Shown here piece by piece: positions 35,094-44,529 of a stretch of DNA of 64,000 bases. A program made the translations under genes and the position numbers. This DNA comes from Cupriavidus sp. AU9028 (GTDB lineage Bacteria; Pseudomonadota; Gammaproteobacteria; Burkholderiales; Burkholderiaceae). How positions within the stretch are numbered: position 1 is the stretch's first letter; every line of letters starts with the position of its first letter. Location of the stretch: assembly GCF_019795295.1 (NCBI RefSeq), contig NZ_JAIMCG010000018.1, forward strand, positions 1-64,000, in the 5' to 3' direction. The notes under the pieces were generated by a model. It did no database searches, had not been told where the DNA came from, and worked only from the letters and a program-made list of their open reading frames with translations.

Positions 35094-37538
35094 ATGCAAT
35101 TCTCGGAATCCTGGCTTCGCAGCTTCGTAAATCCCGATCTCACCACCGACGAACTCTCGCACCGGCTCACCATGGCCGGACTCGAGGTCGAGGAGGTCAA
35201 GCCGGTCGCGCCCCCGTTCGACAAGATCGTGGTCGCTCGCGTGCTCGCCACCGAGCGCCATCCCAATGCCGACCGCCTCAACGTCTGCCAGGTCGATGCC
35301 GGCACCGGCGAAACCCTGCAGATCGTCTGCGGCGCGCCCAATGTCCGCCCCGGCATCCTCGTGCCCTGCGCGCTGGTCGGCGCCGTCCTGCCGCCGGCGG
35401 AAGAGGGCGGCAAGCCCTTCGAGATCAAGGTTGGCAAGCTGCGCGGCGTGGAGAGCTACGGCATGCTGTGCTCGGCGCGCGAACTGAAGCTGTCCGAAGA
35501 TCACGAGGGCCTGATGGTCCTGCCCGAAGACGCGCCGGTGGGCAGCAACATCCGCGGCTATCTGGATCTGGACGACCAGGTCTTCGAGATCAAGCTCACG
35601 CCGAACAAGGCCGATTGCCTGTCGGTGCATGGCGTCGCCCGCGAAGTCGCCGCGCTGACCGGCGCAGCGCTGACGCTGCCCGACATGACGCCGGTGCCTG
35701 TCACCATCGACGACCGCCTGCCGGTGCGCGTGTCCGCGCCCGACCTGTGCGGCCGCTTCTCCGGCCGCGTCATCCGCGGCGTCAATGCACGCGCCGCCAC
35801 GCCCGACTGGATGGTGCAGCGACTGGCGCGCGCCGGCCAGCGCAGCGTCTCGGTACTGGTCGACATCTCGAACTACGTCATGTTCGAGCTCGGCCGGCCG
35901 TCGCACGTGTTCGACCTCGACAAGATCGAAGGCGGACTGGAGGTGCGCTGGGGTCGCGCCGGCGAACAGATCAAGCTGCTGAACGGCAACACCATTACCG
36001 TCGATGACACCGTTGGCGTCATCGCCGCCGACAGCGGCCTGGAAAGCCTGGCCGGCATCATGGGCGGCGACAGCACCGCCGTCTCCGACGACACCACCAA
36101 TATCTACCTGGAGGCCGCCTTCTGGTGGCCCGAAGCGATCCAGGGCCGCGCGCGCCGCTACAACTTCTCGACCGATGCTGGCCATCGCTTCGAGCGCGGC
36201 GTCGACTACGCCACCACCGTCGAGCACATCGAGCGCATCACCGCGCTGATCCTGCAGATCTGCGGCGGACAGGCGGGTCCGATCGACGACCATATCGTCA
36301 ACCTGCCACAGCGCCAGCCGGTGCGCATGCGCGTCGCGCGCGCCGAGCGCGTGCTCGGCATCCCGCTGCAGTCCGACGAAATCGCCGCCGTATTCGAACG
36401 CCTCGGCCTGTCGTTCACCCGCGGCGAAGGCGCCGACGGTACCGTGTTCGAGGTCACGCCGCCCAGCTACCGCTTCGACATCGAGATCGAAGAGGACCTG
36501 ATCGAGGAGGTCGCCCGCATCTACGGCTTCGAGCGCATTCCCGCCCGTCCCCCGGTCGCCATCAGCGAAATGCGGCCGACCGACGAAGCGCGCCGCTCCG
36601 CCCATGCCGTGCGCCACGCCGTTGCCGCCCGCGACTACCAGGAAGTCATCAACTTCGCCTTCGTCGAAGAGAAGTGGGAGCGCGATTTCGCCGCCAACGA
36701 CAACCCCATCCGGCTGCTCAATCCCATCGCCAGCCAGCTCGCCGTGATGCGCTCCACGTTGATCGGTGGACTGGTCGACAAGGTGCGCTACAACCTGAAC
36801 CGCAAGGCCTCCCGCGTGCGTCTGTTCGAGGTCGGCCGCGTCTTCCTGCGCGACGCCGCGACGGTCAATGGCGGCCTCACCGTAGCGGGCTACGATCAGC
36901 CGATGCGCGTAGCCGGCATCGCCTACGGCCCGGCATTCGAAGAGCAGTGGGGCCTGCCCACCCGGCAGGTCGACTTCTTCGACGTCAAGGGCGATGTGGA
37001 GAGCCTGCTGGCGCCCCATCAGGCCCGCTTCGAACCGGTCGACCATCCGGCCCTGCACCCGGGGCGCGCTGCCCGCGTGCTGCTGGACGGCAAGGCGATC
37101 GGCATCCTCGGCGAATTGCACCCGCGCTGGCTGCAGGCGTACGAGCTGACGCATGCGCCCGTCGTCTTCGAACTGGACCTCGCCGCGCTACGCCAGCGCG
37201 GCCTGCCGGCCTACACCGAGATCTCGCGCTTCCCTGCGGCGGTGCGCGATCTGGCGCTGGTGGTCAAGCAGTCCACCCGGGTCCAGGACCTGCTCGACAG
37301 CATGCGCGACGCGCTGCAGAAGCAGGGGTACGGGGGCTATCTGCAGGGCCTCGTGCTGTTCGACGAGTTCCGTCCCAAGGCCGCTTCCACCGCCATCGGG
37401 GCCGACGAGAAAAGCCTTGCCTTCCGTCTGACCTTGCAAGATACTGGGGCGACCCTCCAGGACGAGACCGTCGACAGCGCCGTGCGCTGCATGGTCGAAG
37501 CCGCGACCGCCAGCTTCGGCGCTCGCCTGCGCGGCTAG
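35094..37538 (+). CDS. pheT: Phenylalanine-tRNA ligase beta subunit
   Basis: 814-residue beta subunit: N-terminal tRNA-binding (EMAP-like) domain about 40-150 with [13 protein letters not shown], the B3/B4 editing domain, B5 DNA-binding-like domain, an inactive class II core, and a C-terminal ferredoxin-like anticodon-binding domain ([12 protein letters not shown]). Full length for proteobacteria. Followed by ihfA. Confidence 0.97.
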   Translation: MQFSESWLRSFVNPDLTTDELSHRLTMAGLEVEEVKPVAPPFDKIVVARVLATERHPNADRLNVCQVDAGTGETLQIVCGAPNVRPGILVPCALVGAVLPPAEEGGKPFEIKVGKLRGVESYGMLCSARELKLSEDHEGLMVLPEDAPVGSNIRGYLDLDDQVFEIKLTPNKADCLSVHGVAREVAALTGAALTLPDMTPVPVTIDDRLPVRVSAPDLCGRFSGRVIRGVNARAATPDWMVQRLARAGQRSVSVLVDISNYVMFELGRPSHVFDLDKIEGGLEVRWGRAGEQIKLLNGNTITVDDTVGVIAADSGLESLAGIMGGDSTAVSDDTTNIYLEAAFWWPEAIQGRARRYNFSTDAGHRFERGVDYATTVEHIERITALILQICGGQAGPIDDHIVNLPQRQPVRMRVARAERVLGIPLQSDEIAAVFERLGLSFTRGEGADGTVFEVTPPSYRFDIEIEEDLIEEVARIYGFERIPARPPVAISEMRPTDEARRSAHAVRHAVAARDYQEVINFAFVEEKWERDFAANDNPIRLLNPIASQLAVMRSTLIGGLVDKVRYNLNRKASRVRLFEVGRVFLRDAATVNGGLTVAGYDQPMRVAGIAYGPAFEEQWGLPTRQVDFFDVKGDVESLLAPHQARFEPVDHPALHPGRAARVLLDGKAIGILGELHPRWLQAYELTHAPVVFELDLAALRQRGLPAYTEISRFPAAVRDLALVVKQSTRVQDLLDSMRDALQKQGYGGYLQGLVLFDEFRPKAASTAIGADEKSLAFRLTLQDTGATLQDETVDSAVRCMVEAATASFGARLRG

Positions 37539-37602
37539 CCACCCGCCTTGCACCATCGACCGCCCGGACATCCGTATCCGGGCGGCTGGCAGCCTGAACG
37601 AC

Positions 37603-38019
37603 ATGAACGACCGACACGCGATTCTGATGACCGACGCAGCATTTGGCGAGACTGGCGACCGGCACGCGGCTCCCCTGACAGACGAACTGCCGGAGGCCCG
37701 CGTGACAGAAGTCCCGACGCTCACCAAGGCTGAACTGGCCGAGATGCTGTTCGATCAGGTCGGCCTGAACAAGCGCGAATCGAAGGACATGGTCGAAGCG
37801 TTCTTCGACGTGATTCGCGAAGCCCTGGAGCAGGGGGACTGCGTCAAGCTGTCCGGCTTCGGCAACTTCCAGTTGCGCGACAAGCCGCAGCGTCCCGGGC
37901 GCAACCCGAAGACGGGCGAGATCATCCCGATCACTGCACGCCGGGTCGTCACCTTCCACGCCAGCCAGAAGCTCAAGAGCCTGGTCGAGGAACGCGCCGG
38001 TATCGCCGCCAACGGCTGA
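37603..38019 (+). CDS. ihfA: Integration host factor subunit alpha
   Basis: DNA-bending nucleoid protein, 138 residues. The HU/IHF domain runs from about 40 ([20 protein letters not shown]) through [13 protein letters not shown] to the DNA-intercalating arm [20 protein letters not shown]. About 35 extra N-terminal residues, common in Burkholderiales, precede the domain; ATG 37627 or a later start is possible. The pheT-ihfA linkage is the conserved proteobacterial arrangement. Confidence 0.95.
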   Translation: MNDRHAILMTDAAFGETGDRHAAPLTDELPEARVTEVPTLTKAELAEMLFDQVGLNKRESKDMVEAFFDVIREALEQGDCVKLSGFGNFQLRDKPQRPGRNPKTGEIIPITARRVVTFHASQKLKSLVEERAGIAANG

Positions 38020-38169
38020 TTACGCCGTGGCTGGTCCAGCGTCCCGAGGTCATCCTTTGGACGATTGCCCGCCACGCCGCTGCTCGGTATCCTGCTGTTC
38101 CCGCGCCGACACAAGCGCGCCCATTCACCCGGCCGCGCCCCGGCCTGAACCCCGTCGTCCGTCCACCGC

Positions 38170-38601
38170 ATGTCGGATAAATCGAGCGAGCGCGTCACCT
38201 TGCCGCCCATTCCAGCCAAGCGCTACTTCACCATCGGGGAAGTCAGCGAGCTTTGCGCCGTCAAGCCCCATGTGCTGCGGTATTGGGAGCAGGAATTCAC
38301 GCAACTGAAGCCCGTCAAGCGCCGCGGCAACCGCCGGTATTACCAGCACCACGAAGTCCTGCTGATCCGGCGCATCCGCGAACTGCTCTACGAGCAGGGC
38401 TTCACCATCAATGGCGCCCGCAACCGGCTTGACGACGCGCGCCAGCACGCTACGTCGGCCTCCATGGATGCTGCGGAGCCGGCAGCGGAAGCGCTGCCCG
38501 TGGTCGCCTCGCCGACGGTGGATGTGGGCTCGCTGCGCCGCGACCTGGAGCAGGTGCAGCTCGTGCTGGCCCAGCTGAAGCAGATCGCGGCAAAGGGCTA
38601 A
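38170..38601 (+). CDS. MerR-family transcriptional regulator
   Basis: 143-residue regulator that follows ihfA in most beta- and gammaproteobacteria. The N-terminal winged helix is clear: [40 protein letters not shown], and the second recognition element [19 protein letters not shown]. The C-terminal part has a predicted coiled coil ([17 protein letters not shown]). No metal-binding cysteines are seen, so the signal is unknown. Confidence 0.9.
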   Translation: MSDKSSERVTLPPIPAKRYFTIGEVSELCAVKPHVLRYWEQEFTQLKPVKRRGNRRYYQHHEVLLIRRIRELLYEQGFTINGARNRLDDARQHATSASMDAAEPAAEALPVVASPTVDVGSLRRDLEQVQLVLAQLKQIAAKG

Positions 38602-38660
38602 AAAAGTGGCCCTTCGGTTCTAGCCAAGGCGATGATGCTTCTGTTATACTTTTGTGCTTT

Positions 38661-38737
<77 letters not shown>

Positions 38738-38745
38738 GTAAAATC

Positions 38746-38778
38746 AAGGCCTAGCGGGTTTTCTCGCTAGGCCTTTTG
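38746..38778 (+). terminator. Terminator after tRNA-Pro
   Basis: Perfect 11-bp stem AAGGCCTAGCG (38746-38756) and CGCTAGGCCTT (38765-38775) with an 8-base loop and T run. Confidence 0.85.
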
Positions 38779-38806
38779 TCTAACTTGGATGCAGTTGTCT
38801 AACTTG
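38776..38806. repeat. Direct repeat TTGTCTAACTTG next to tRNA-Pro
   Basis: TTGTCTAACTTG occurs at 38776-38787 and 38795-38806 (19-base period). A diverged copy, TCGTCTAAGTTG, is at 40691-40702 at the recombinase 3' end. Candidate recombinase arm sites or att-flank remnants. Confidence 0.55.
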
Positions 38807-38884
38807 ATATAAAATCGTGTTAGGCGAAGTGGCACCCGGCGCACATGGGTGCACCGTCATGAAGTTCTGTCATCGGAATCTTCC

Positions 38885-39640
38885 ATGCTCAAGCGCATTC
38901 CCACTAGGCTCGGCAAAGAGCCCCTCGTAGACGCGCTCTTTCAGATCCGGTTTCTGTCTGTCTCCTCTTCGCTTGCGACCCTACTTCCTGGCTTCCTATT
39001 CGCTAGGAACGTTGGCGTCTTACCCGGCATTCAGCGACTACCACTTGCGGATATACCGCAGCATGTAAGAGACAACACTCCCGAGTTGCAGTATCACCCG
39101 TTGTTGCGAATTGAGTTCGAGCACTTTTTTGCTACAGTTGGCGATAAGGTTGTCGTTATTGGTTGTAAGCTGCCATATCCCGGTTGGACAAGCTTCAAGG
39201 CTAAGATCTTAGAAGTGCTAGATGGCTTAGGCCCCCTTGACATCTTGAGTGAAGTAGAGCTCGTATCCCTCAAATACGTTGATGTACTTGAGAAGGCTGC
39301 TGCGGGGGACGGTATCAGTCAGCTTGAGGCTAAAGTGGAAGTCGCAGGGAGAGTCGTTTCTTCAGGCAAGACGATGTTAAGAACATCATTCTTGGCCGAT
39401 GGACTTTCAAACGATCTTCAGCTGTTTACCCCCTTTGATGGGGAAGTTGCCGGGCGCGGTGCATTGCAAGGCATCGCGATAGAGGTCGAGACCACTATGG
39501 CGCGCGAGATTTTGACGGCCCCACCCGGTTTGGAGGCAATGCCGCAACATCTAGATCGCCTTCATGGGGTAAATAAGTCCGTTTTCTTCGATGTGCTGAC
39601 AGAAGAAGTCGTCGGAAAGCTGGACCCGATATATGAATAG
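38885..39640 (+). CDS. TIGR04255-like protein of an island operon
   Basis: 251-residue protein of unknown function. The pattern matches the sporadically distributed TIGR04255 family: an N-terminal KEPLVDALFQIRF, a central VVVIGCKLPYPGWTSFKAKI (compare the family's PY-x-x-W-x-x-F) and a VSLKYVDVLE strand. ATG 38885 gives the family-like N-terminus; a GTG at 38849 is in frame. AT-rich codon use sets it apart from flanking core genes. Its last eight bases overlap gene two, so the three island genes are one operon. The family is often in variable regions, but no activity is established. Confidence 0.6.
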   Translation: MLKRIPTRLGKEPLVDALFQIRFLSVSSSLATLLPGFLFARNVGVLPGIQRLPLADIPQHVRDNTPELQYHPLLRIEFEHFFATVGDKVVVIGCKLPYPGWTSFKAKILEVLDGLGPLDILSEVELVSLKYVDVLEKAAAGDGISQLEAKVEVAGRVVSSGKTMLRTSFLADGLSNDLQLFTPFDGEVAGRGALQGIAIEVETTMAREILTAPPGLEAMPQHLDRLHGVNKSVFFDVLTEEVVGKLDPIYE

Positions 39641-40181
39641 CTCAAATATCGAAACAAAGGCCAATGGACTCAACTCGGCTCTCTTTGCCACCATGCTGTT
39701 GGCAGGAAGCATGAACGCAATTGCCATTCCGTCTCATCACGGGCCGGATGCTCTTCGCTATTCGATTGGTCAGAACTTGCATTATTTTAAGGGCGCGAGC
39801 CGCCCGCTATGGCGCTCGACTTGGTCCGACGCTGGTGACGCTGAAAATCGTTCAGGAAAGGGGACTGAACCTATTGCCACACGTGATGCGTGGGCTCAGC
39901 TTCGTCACACAGTGGAATTGGCAGGTATCGATGTCGACAGATCGGAGTTGATCTATAGGATAGCTCGCCAGTTTATTGACGCTCGCGAGATTCAGCTAGT
40001 AGATGTACAGGCTCGCCTTTCGGTAGATCCGGAGGAAGGCGTTTCTTATGCTGCTATCCGTTTCCTTGCGGATATGGAGTTCGAGGCCGCAATGGAAGCT
40101 GATTGGGAGATGGCTTCAGAGATCCTCGAACATAACGAATTTCCAGAGGGCCTAACGGTCTCACTCCGATCGATCGCATAA
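39633..40181 (+). CDS. Hypothetical protein, middle gene of the island operon
   Basis: 182-residue protein not recognised. It starts at ATG 39633 inside the end of the TIGR04255-like gene, and the next gene begins two bases after its TAA, so expression is coupled. A mildly hydrophobic stretch (FATMLLAGSMNAIAI, about 18-32) may be buried or membrane-associated. The C-terminal half is acidic and helical (ADMEFEAAMEADWEMASEIL). By position it could be a partner or antidote of the HEPN-like protein, but that is inference. Confidence 0.6.
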   Translation: MNSSNIETKANGLNSALFATMLLAGSMNAIAIPSHHGPDALRYSIGQNLHYFKGASRPLWRSTWSDAGDAENRSGKGTEPIATRDAWAQLRHTVELAGIDVDRSELIYRIARQFIDAREIQLVDVQARLSVDPEEGVSYAAIRFLADMEFEAAMEADWEMASEILEHNEFPEGLTVSLRSIA

Positions 40182-40183
40182 CG

Positions 40184-40603
40184 ATGATCTCTATCGAAGA
40201 GTTAGGCGCATACGGTCGTGGCTTGGTGGCGTCAGATGCCCCGGAGGTCCAGCTAAGAACCGCGGCGGGACGGATGTATTATGCTGCATTTCACCGCTGC
40301 CGCGCTGCGAGTGAAGTTCACTGCAATGAGCTTCCCAAAGAGGATTCCGATAATAAGGGATCGCACCAAAAGGTATATGCTCGTCTTGAGCGGCATTGCC
40401 GGAACACCGCCATATCGGACCGCCGTTTGCGCTTAATTTGTCAAAGAGCGAGGGACATGCTCGAATTGCGAGTACGAGCCGACTACCATATCAACGACAC
40501 CTTCGACTACAAGGCTGCTCGAGAAATGCAGTCCTTGCTATTTCAGCTTAATCGAGAATTTGCGGAAGTCGATAGAGAGATCCAGATGGGCGCGGCGTGC
40601 TGA
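40184..40603 (+). CDS. HEPN-domain-like (UPF0332-type) protein, putative ribonuclease toxin
   Basis: 139-residue all-helical protein. RTAAGRMYYAAFHRCRAA matches the first helices of HEPN/UPF0332 proteins, HQKVYARLERH the middle, and ELRVRADYHIND carries an R-x5-H motif of the R-x4-6-H type that forms the active site of HEPN RNases. HEPN proteins often act as toxins in toxin-antitoxin and phage-defence operons with an antidote next to them. Here the neighbours are a TIGR04255-like and an unknown protein rather than the usual nucleotidyltransferase. The RNase role is inferred from the motif. Confidence 0.65.
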   Translation: MISIEELGAYGRGLVASDAPEVQLRTAAGRMYYAAFHRCRAASEVHCNELPKEDSDNKGSHQKVYARLERHCRNTAISDRRLRLICQRARDMLELRVRADYHINDTFDYKAAREMQSLLFQLNREFAEVDREIQMGAAC

Positions 40604-40640
40604 TGCGGATACCAAGTCCTTTCCCACGATTGATAAAATC

Positions 40641-40674
40641 AAAGCCCGGCGGATTAGACCGTACGGGCTTTTTT
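40641..40674 (+). terminator. Terminator after the island operon
   Basis: AAAGCCCG (40641-40648) pairs with CGGGCTTT (40664-40671), then T run. It aligns with the tRNA-Pro terminator (38746-38778) in sequence and flank, so it looks like a diverged duplicate of it. Confidence 0.75.
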
Positions 40675-40694
40675 CCTAATATGGCCGCAATCGT

Positions 40695-41693
40695 CTAAGT
40701 TGACTGCCTCATGCGCACGGGACTGACACGTTCGACCTCCCGCGCTTTGATGTACTGCGCAGTCATGTCGGCGGTCGTATGGCCACCCAGCGCCTGCGCG
40801 GCCTCCTCCCCATCCTGCCGCCTCTTGTCGGTCAGAGCCTTGGCTCGGATGTCGTGGAAGTGCATGCCCATCAGGAACCGCTTATCGGGTTCCTGCCCTG
40901 CCTTCTGGCAATCAACCTCGTAAGACTTCCTCGCCCTCTGGCAGGCACGCTTCCAAGCCGTCTGCGCGCCGCTGTAGGTGAACCGGCCCCCTGACTGGGT
41001 GCATATCACCGGGCCGATTGCCTTTACCTTGCCTGACTTAGCGGACTCCAACGTTGCCTGTAGGTCCGGCGTCAGCTCAACCAGCATCCTCACGCCAGAG
41101 CTATTCACCGTCTTCGACGGGTGAAATAGGATCCCTTCGTGCGTTACGTCCGACCAGTTCAGCGCCAGCAGGTCCCCGATGCGCTGCCCTGTCTGGTACG
41201 CCAGATCGATCAGGGCGACGATAGTTCGGCCAGACGGGGTTGGCTTGCCGTCGGCCCCAAGCATCGCCGCGGCGCGAACGGCAGCAAGCTCCTCGTCGGA
41301 AATGTACCGGTCCCGCTTGCCTTCGCTGGCCCCGGCAACTTCGCTCACCGGGTTGTTGTTCCTCAGCCCCTTCCGCACGGCGAAGGTGAACATCACCGAC
41401 ATGAGCGCCCGGTACTTGTTGCTCGCGTTCGGCTTGCTCTCAAAGTGCTTGTCGAGAAAGCGCGCCACGTCCTTAGGCTCTACGTCCTCCACCCGCCAGT
41501 CCTCATCGAACTCGGATCGGATGAAGGTCGCCATCCGGCGGTATTCCTCTTGGGTCTTGGGCGAGTATTTCTGCAGCTTCGTCCTCAGCCATGAGTCGAT
41601 CAGCGCCGGCATGGTGTCCTGAGCCCGATCGTCTGCTTCCCGGTTGAAGGCCGCAAGCTGTTTGTGCCGGACGATATCGGTGGTCCCAGTCAC
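40695..41693 (-). CDS. Tyrosine recombinase (phage-type integrase), N-terminally short
   Basis: 332-residue integrase. Core-binding domain about 25-125 (DSWLRTKLQKYSPKTQEEYR), catalytic domain from about 130 with the Arg in TGQRIGDLLAL, H-x-x-R in HFHDIRAKAL, His in ALGGHTTADM and the nucleophile Tyr in TAQYIKARE. No arm-type-binding N-terminal domain is seen before it, which most phage integrases of this type have, so the gene may be a 5'-truncated form. It runs toward the cassette from the right, and its stop lies in the repeated att-like flank. Confidence 0.88.
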   Translation of the reverse strand: MTGTTDIVRHKQLAAFNREADDRAQDTMPALIDSWLRTKLQKYSPKTQEEYRRMATFIRSEFDEDWRVEDVEPKDVARFLDKHFESKPNASNKYRALMSVMFTFAVRKGLRNNNPVSEVAGASEGKRDRYISDEELAAVRAAAMLGADGKPTPSGRTIVALIDLAYQTGQRIGDLLALNWSDVTHEGILFHPSKTVNSSGVRMLVELTPDLQATLESAKSGKVKAIGPVICTQSGGRFTYSGAQTAWKRACQRARKSYEVDCQKAGQEPDKRFLMGMHFHDIRAKALTDKRRQDGEEAAQALGGHTTADMTAQYIKAREVERVSPVRMRQST

Positions 41694-42079
41694 CGCGCGA
41701 ACGTTTCAGGCAAGGTTGAGTCCGGGAAGGTCACGCCAGCGCACGCAAGGGTAGAAGTCCTCTGATCAACCGGCCGTACTGCATGGATCCACGGTATAGC
41801 AGTCGATTGCCAGCGCGGAATGCGCCCTTACGGCAGGGGAAAATGTGCCGAACGGTCTGAGACCAAGCGGGCCTTTTTACTTCCGGGTCGACCTATCTGA
41901 CGAACACTAAGGCCCCGGATTCCCAATTCTGCAGGCTAGGCCACTCGATTCCTCCTCTCCACAAAGCTGGTGAGGCACAGGGGGCTATCGGCTCGATTCG
42001 CGGGTATCACCAGACTATCGGCACTTTGTCGTTCTTGAGAGCGGGCGGGACCGGTGGACTGGAAGAACGTCAGTGAACG
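41694..42079. other. Gene-free stretch between the integrase and the acyltransferases
   Basis: 386 bases. No supported gene, tRNA or strong hairpin terminator is seen. If the integrase lost its 5' part, the break would lie here. Confidence 0.4.
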
Positions 42080-43081
42080 CTAGCCGAGCAGAGCCCTGTT
42101 GAGGGTGGGGCGGGCCACCAGCGCTATGGCGGCATAGCTTCCGAGAATAGTCGCGATGCCAAGCAGTGCGGGGCTGCCAATCTTGGGCAAAAGCCACAGC
42201 ACCAGGAACGGGTGAACGCAATACAGCGCCAACGAGTTGCGGGCCATGAACCGGACGACAGGGCCTGCGGGGCGCTTCAGACAAAGAAGCAAAATCAGCG
42301 CCGCAGCGGAGGTGCCGACCAGCGAAAGCCGCGTGTAGGGCGGCACAATGAGACTTTCGCCCGGTACGGGATTAGGAATTGGCTGCGTCCACCACTCAAG
42401 GCAGATGCATGCGACGGAGAGCAGGAGCAGCGCGGTAGCGCAGGCCAAGGATTGAGACGAGCGCTCGGGACGATGGCGTACCAATAGTATGGCCGCTCCC
42501 GCATAGGGGAAGAAGTTGACCGGGTTCCAGTAGGCGGTGGCCCACTCGACGGCGTGCTCGGCCGTAAGCCATTGCATGACGGGGATCCCTGCGCAGAGCA
42601 ACAGGAAGACGATCCAGGTGACGACTCCTCTTGTTCGCAACAAAAGGGCGGTCAGGACCAGCGCTGCACCGAGGGCAAAGAAGAAGTAAAAGACCGTACC
42701 GAAGGCGTAGATCACCGATTTGAAAGGCGTTTTGCTCAAGGCCTCCCATATTGTGTCTATCCCGCCGTAACCGGAGGCAAAGATGATGTAGGCGACAGGC
42801 CAGAACAGGCCCAATACTGCCAAGCGTCTGAGGCGTTTGGTGAGCGTCCCGCTTCCTCCGCCCTTCAGTGCATAGAGGTAACAGGAGGTCAGTACGAAGA
42901 ACGGCACTGCAACCAGGAGCACAGAGAAGTTCAGCAGGTCCAGACCGCTAGGGCGGTAATGTACGGTTGCGCTCTTCCATACATCCGGCGAGCCGGGCGC
43001 GTGCGTATGCCATAGAACCACGAACAAGGAAAAAAGGGCTCGCCCATAGTCCAGCCCGTTGATACGCCCACTCTCTTGCAT
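42080..43081 (-). CDS. Acyltransferase-3 family membrane protein
   Basis: 333-residue polytopic membrane protein of the OafA/NodX-type acyltransferase family, which O-acetylates surface sugars. It has GLDYGRALFSLFVVLWHTHA at the start, carrying the R and H of the family motif, about nine to ten hydrophobic segments, and the closing NSLALYCVHPFLVLW pattern. The donor is usually acetyl-CoA, and the target (LPS, capsule or oligosaccharide) cannot be told. Next to a second, non-identical acyltransferase gene in the same direction, with 68 bases between them. Confidence 0.85.
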   Translation of the reverse strand: MQESGRINGLDYGRALFSLFVVLWHTHAPGSPDVWKSATVHYRPSGLDLLNFSVLLVAVPFFVLTSCYLYALKGGGSGTLTKRLRRLAVLGLFWPVAYIIFASGYGGIDTIWEALSKTPFKSVIYAFGTVFYFFFALGAALVLTALLLRTRGVVTWIVFLLLCAGIPVMQWLTAEHAVEWATAYWNPVNFFPYAGAAILLVRHRPERSSQSLACATALLLLSVACICLEWWTQPIPNPVPGESLIVPPYTRLSLVGTSAAALILLLCLKRPAGPVVRFMARNSLALYCVHPFLVLWLLPKIGSPALLGIATILGSYAAIALVARPTLNRALLG

Positions 43082-43149
43082 GCGGTTGATTTCAATTGAT
43101 ACGAGCCCGCATTCTAGCGGCCACGTTGAAAACGGCGGACTGAACCAGC

Positions 43150-44259
43150 CTACGAGGCTACGGGAGTGTCGCCCATTGGCGACCGCCGATATCCCGCTCG
43201 TCGCGCCTCTATCGCACGCGCAAGCGCTCCCCCGAGACGCTGGGTCGGGCGCTCCACCGCATGAAATGCCAGAAAGGCACTAGCCAGGGTTGCGACAATA
43301 ATGCCGACAGGGTAGGCGCCCAACGGAATAAGTTCAGCCTGCAGTTCCGGAGAAGCCGACTTGGCAATCGCCTCCGCGGTGTAGATCACCGGCAGATGAA
43401 GCAGATAGATCGAATACGTGTAGTCGCCCAGTGCGCCCGCGCGCCTGGAGATGCGGTCCTCGAACAGGACGACGGAGAGGGCGAACAGCGCTGCCGGAAT
43501 ACCCCAGCCAATGAAGCGCGGGAGTTCCGTGTCGATGGCGAACAGCAGCACCTCCATGCGGGGGACGCTCATGCCCCAGTTATGCGGCCAGTCCGTGCCG
43601 TGGGCGGCGAAAACCAGCAGGGCGGTGCTGCAGATCAGGATTGGCATGCGCCAGCGGCGCAGGCTCTCCCAAAGGTCCTTGCGCAACCACAGCAGGCCAA
43701 GGGCGATGCCGAACGCAAACTCGACGATGATGGACGCGGTGAAATAGATGGTGTTGTCGATCAGAAGCGAAGCGCATCCGAGCAGCGTGACTGCCACTGC
43801 CGCGGCCTTGGTTTTCCATGGCAGAAGCATGCAGACCGCCGTCAGCGCATAGAAGTACATCTCGAAATGCAGGGTCCAACCGGCGTGCAAGGGAGGATCC
43901 CAGAATCCGGTCGGGCTCAGGTAGGGCGCGAAAACGAGCCATTTCCAGTACGACTGCAGCTCCACGCCGCGTGTCGCCATGTATGCCATCGTGACGAGGG
44001 CATAGAGCGGCCAGATGCGGAAGATCCGGCGCACTGCGAAGGCAAGGGCATTGCGGATTCCCGGGGCACGGTTGGCCGTGGTCACGACCATCAGGAAACC
44101 GCTGATGCAGAAGAACAGGTCAACACCGATGGACCCGCATATTTGCATGCCGCCGCCGCAATTGAGCACATTCCCAACCGGCAGGGCCCAATTCGGGATG
44201 TGCGCGAATAACACCGACAAGGCGGCGATGAGCCGCAGCAGCTGAATGCTGTTTAGCAT
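43150..44259 (-). CDS. Acyltransferase-3 family membrane protein
   Basis: 369-residue member of the same family: MLNSIQLLRLIAALSVLFAH (R and H motif), GVDLFFCISGFLMV, RIFRIWPLYALVT, a TLHFEMYFYAL element, and a C-terminal DYTYSIYLLHLPVIY. It is closer to the large OafA-like branch than its neighbour. No glycosyltransferases or wzx/wzy genes are in the window, so these two may modify a surface glycan encoded elsewhere. Confidence 0.88.
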   Translation of the reverse strand: MLNSIQLLRLIAALSVLFAHIPNWALPVGNVLNCGGGMQICGSIGVDLFFCISGFLMVVTTANRAPGIRNALAFAVRRIFRIWPLYALVTMAYMATRGVELQSYWKWLVFAPYLSPTGFWDPPLHAGWTLHFEMYFYALTAVCMLLPWKTKAAAVAVTLLGCASLLIDNTIYFTASIIVEFAFGIALGLLWLRKDLWESLRRWRMPILICSTALLVFAAHGTDWPHNWGMSVPRMEVLLFAIDTELPRFIGWGIPAALFALSVVLFEDRISRRAGALGDYTYSIYLLHLPVIYTAEAIAKSASPELQAELIPLGAYPVGIIVATLASAFLAFHAVERPTQRLGGALARAIEARRAGYRRSPMGDTPVAS

Positions 44260-44529
44260 CTTTTTATTCGGAATTAAGCCAGATTGTTCTGCGGGGGAGT
44301 AAAGGGAATTATGGGATCCCGACCTGGTTCAGGACCAAATTCCGCACGGTGCTTGAATGTAGCACATGCAATTGCGCGGGCTCGGGCTCACGCACCAGGC
44401 TGGCAATTCGAGGGCTGTTTCGAGGGAATAACGCATATGAAATGCGTTGATTCTGGCAGCAAGGCGGGGACGCAGATGGGAGTGGCAAGCATGCCGCACC
44501 ATGCGGACGTCGCGCGCAAAGTGGTCCGC
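44260..44529. other. Intergenic stretch with a small inverted repeat
   Basis: 270 bases without a supported gene; a 93-codon open frame here was not accepted. AACGCAT (44430-44436) and ATGCGTT (44442-44448) form a perfect 7-bp inverted repeat. Confidence 0.35.

Noticed and set aside
41880-41970. Possible tRNA-like remnant or second att site right of the integrase
   Set aside because: No cloverleaf and no match to the tRNA-Pro 3' end could be made.
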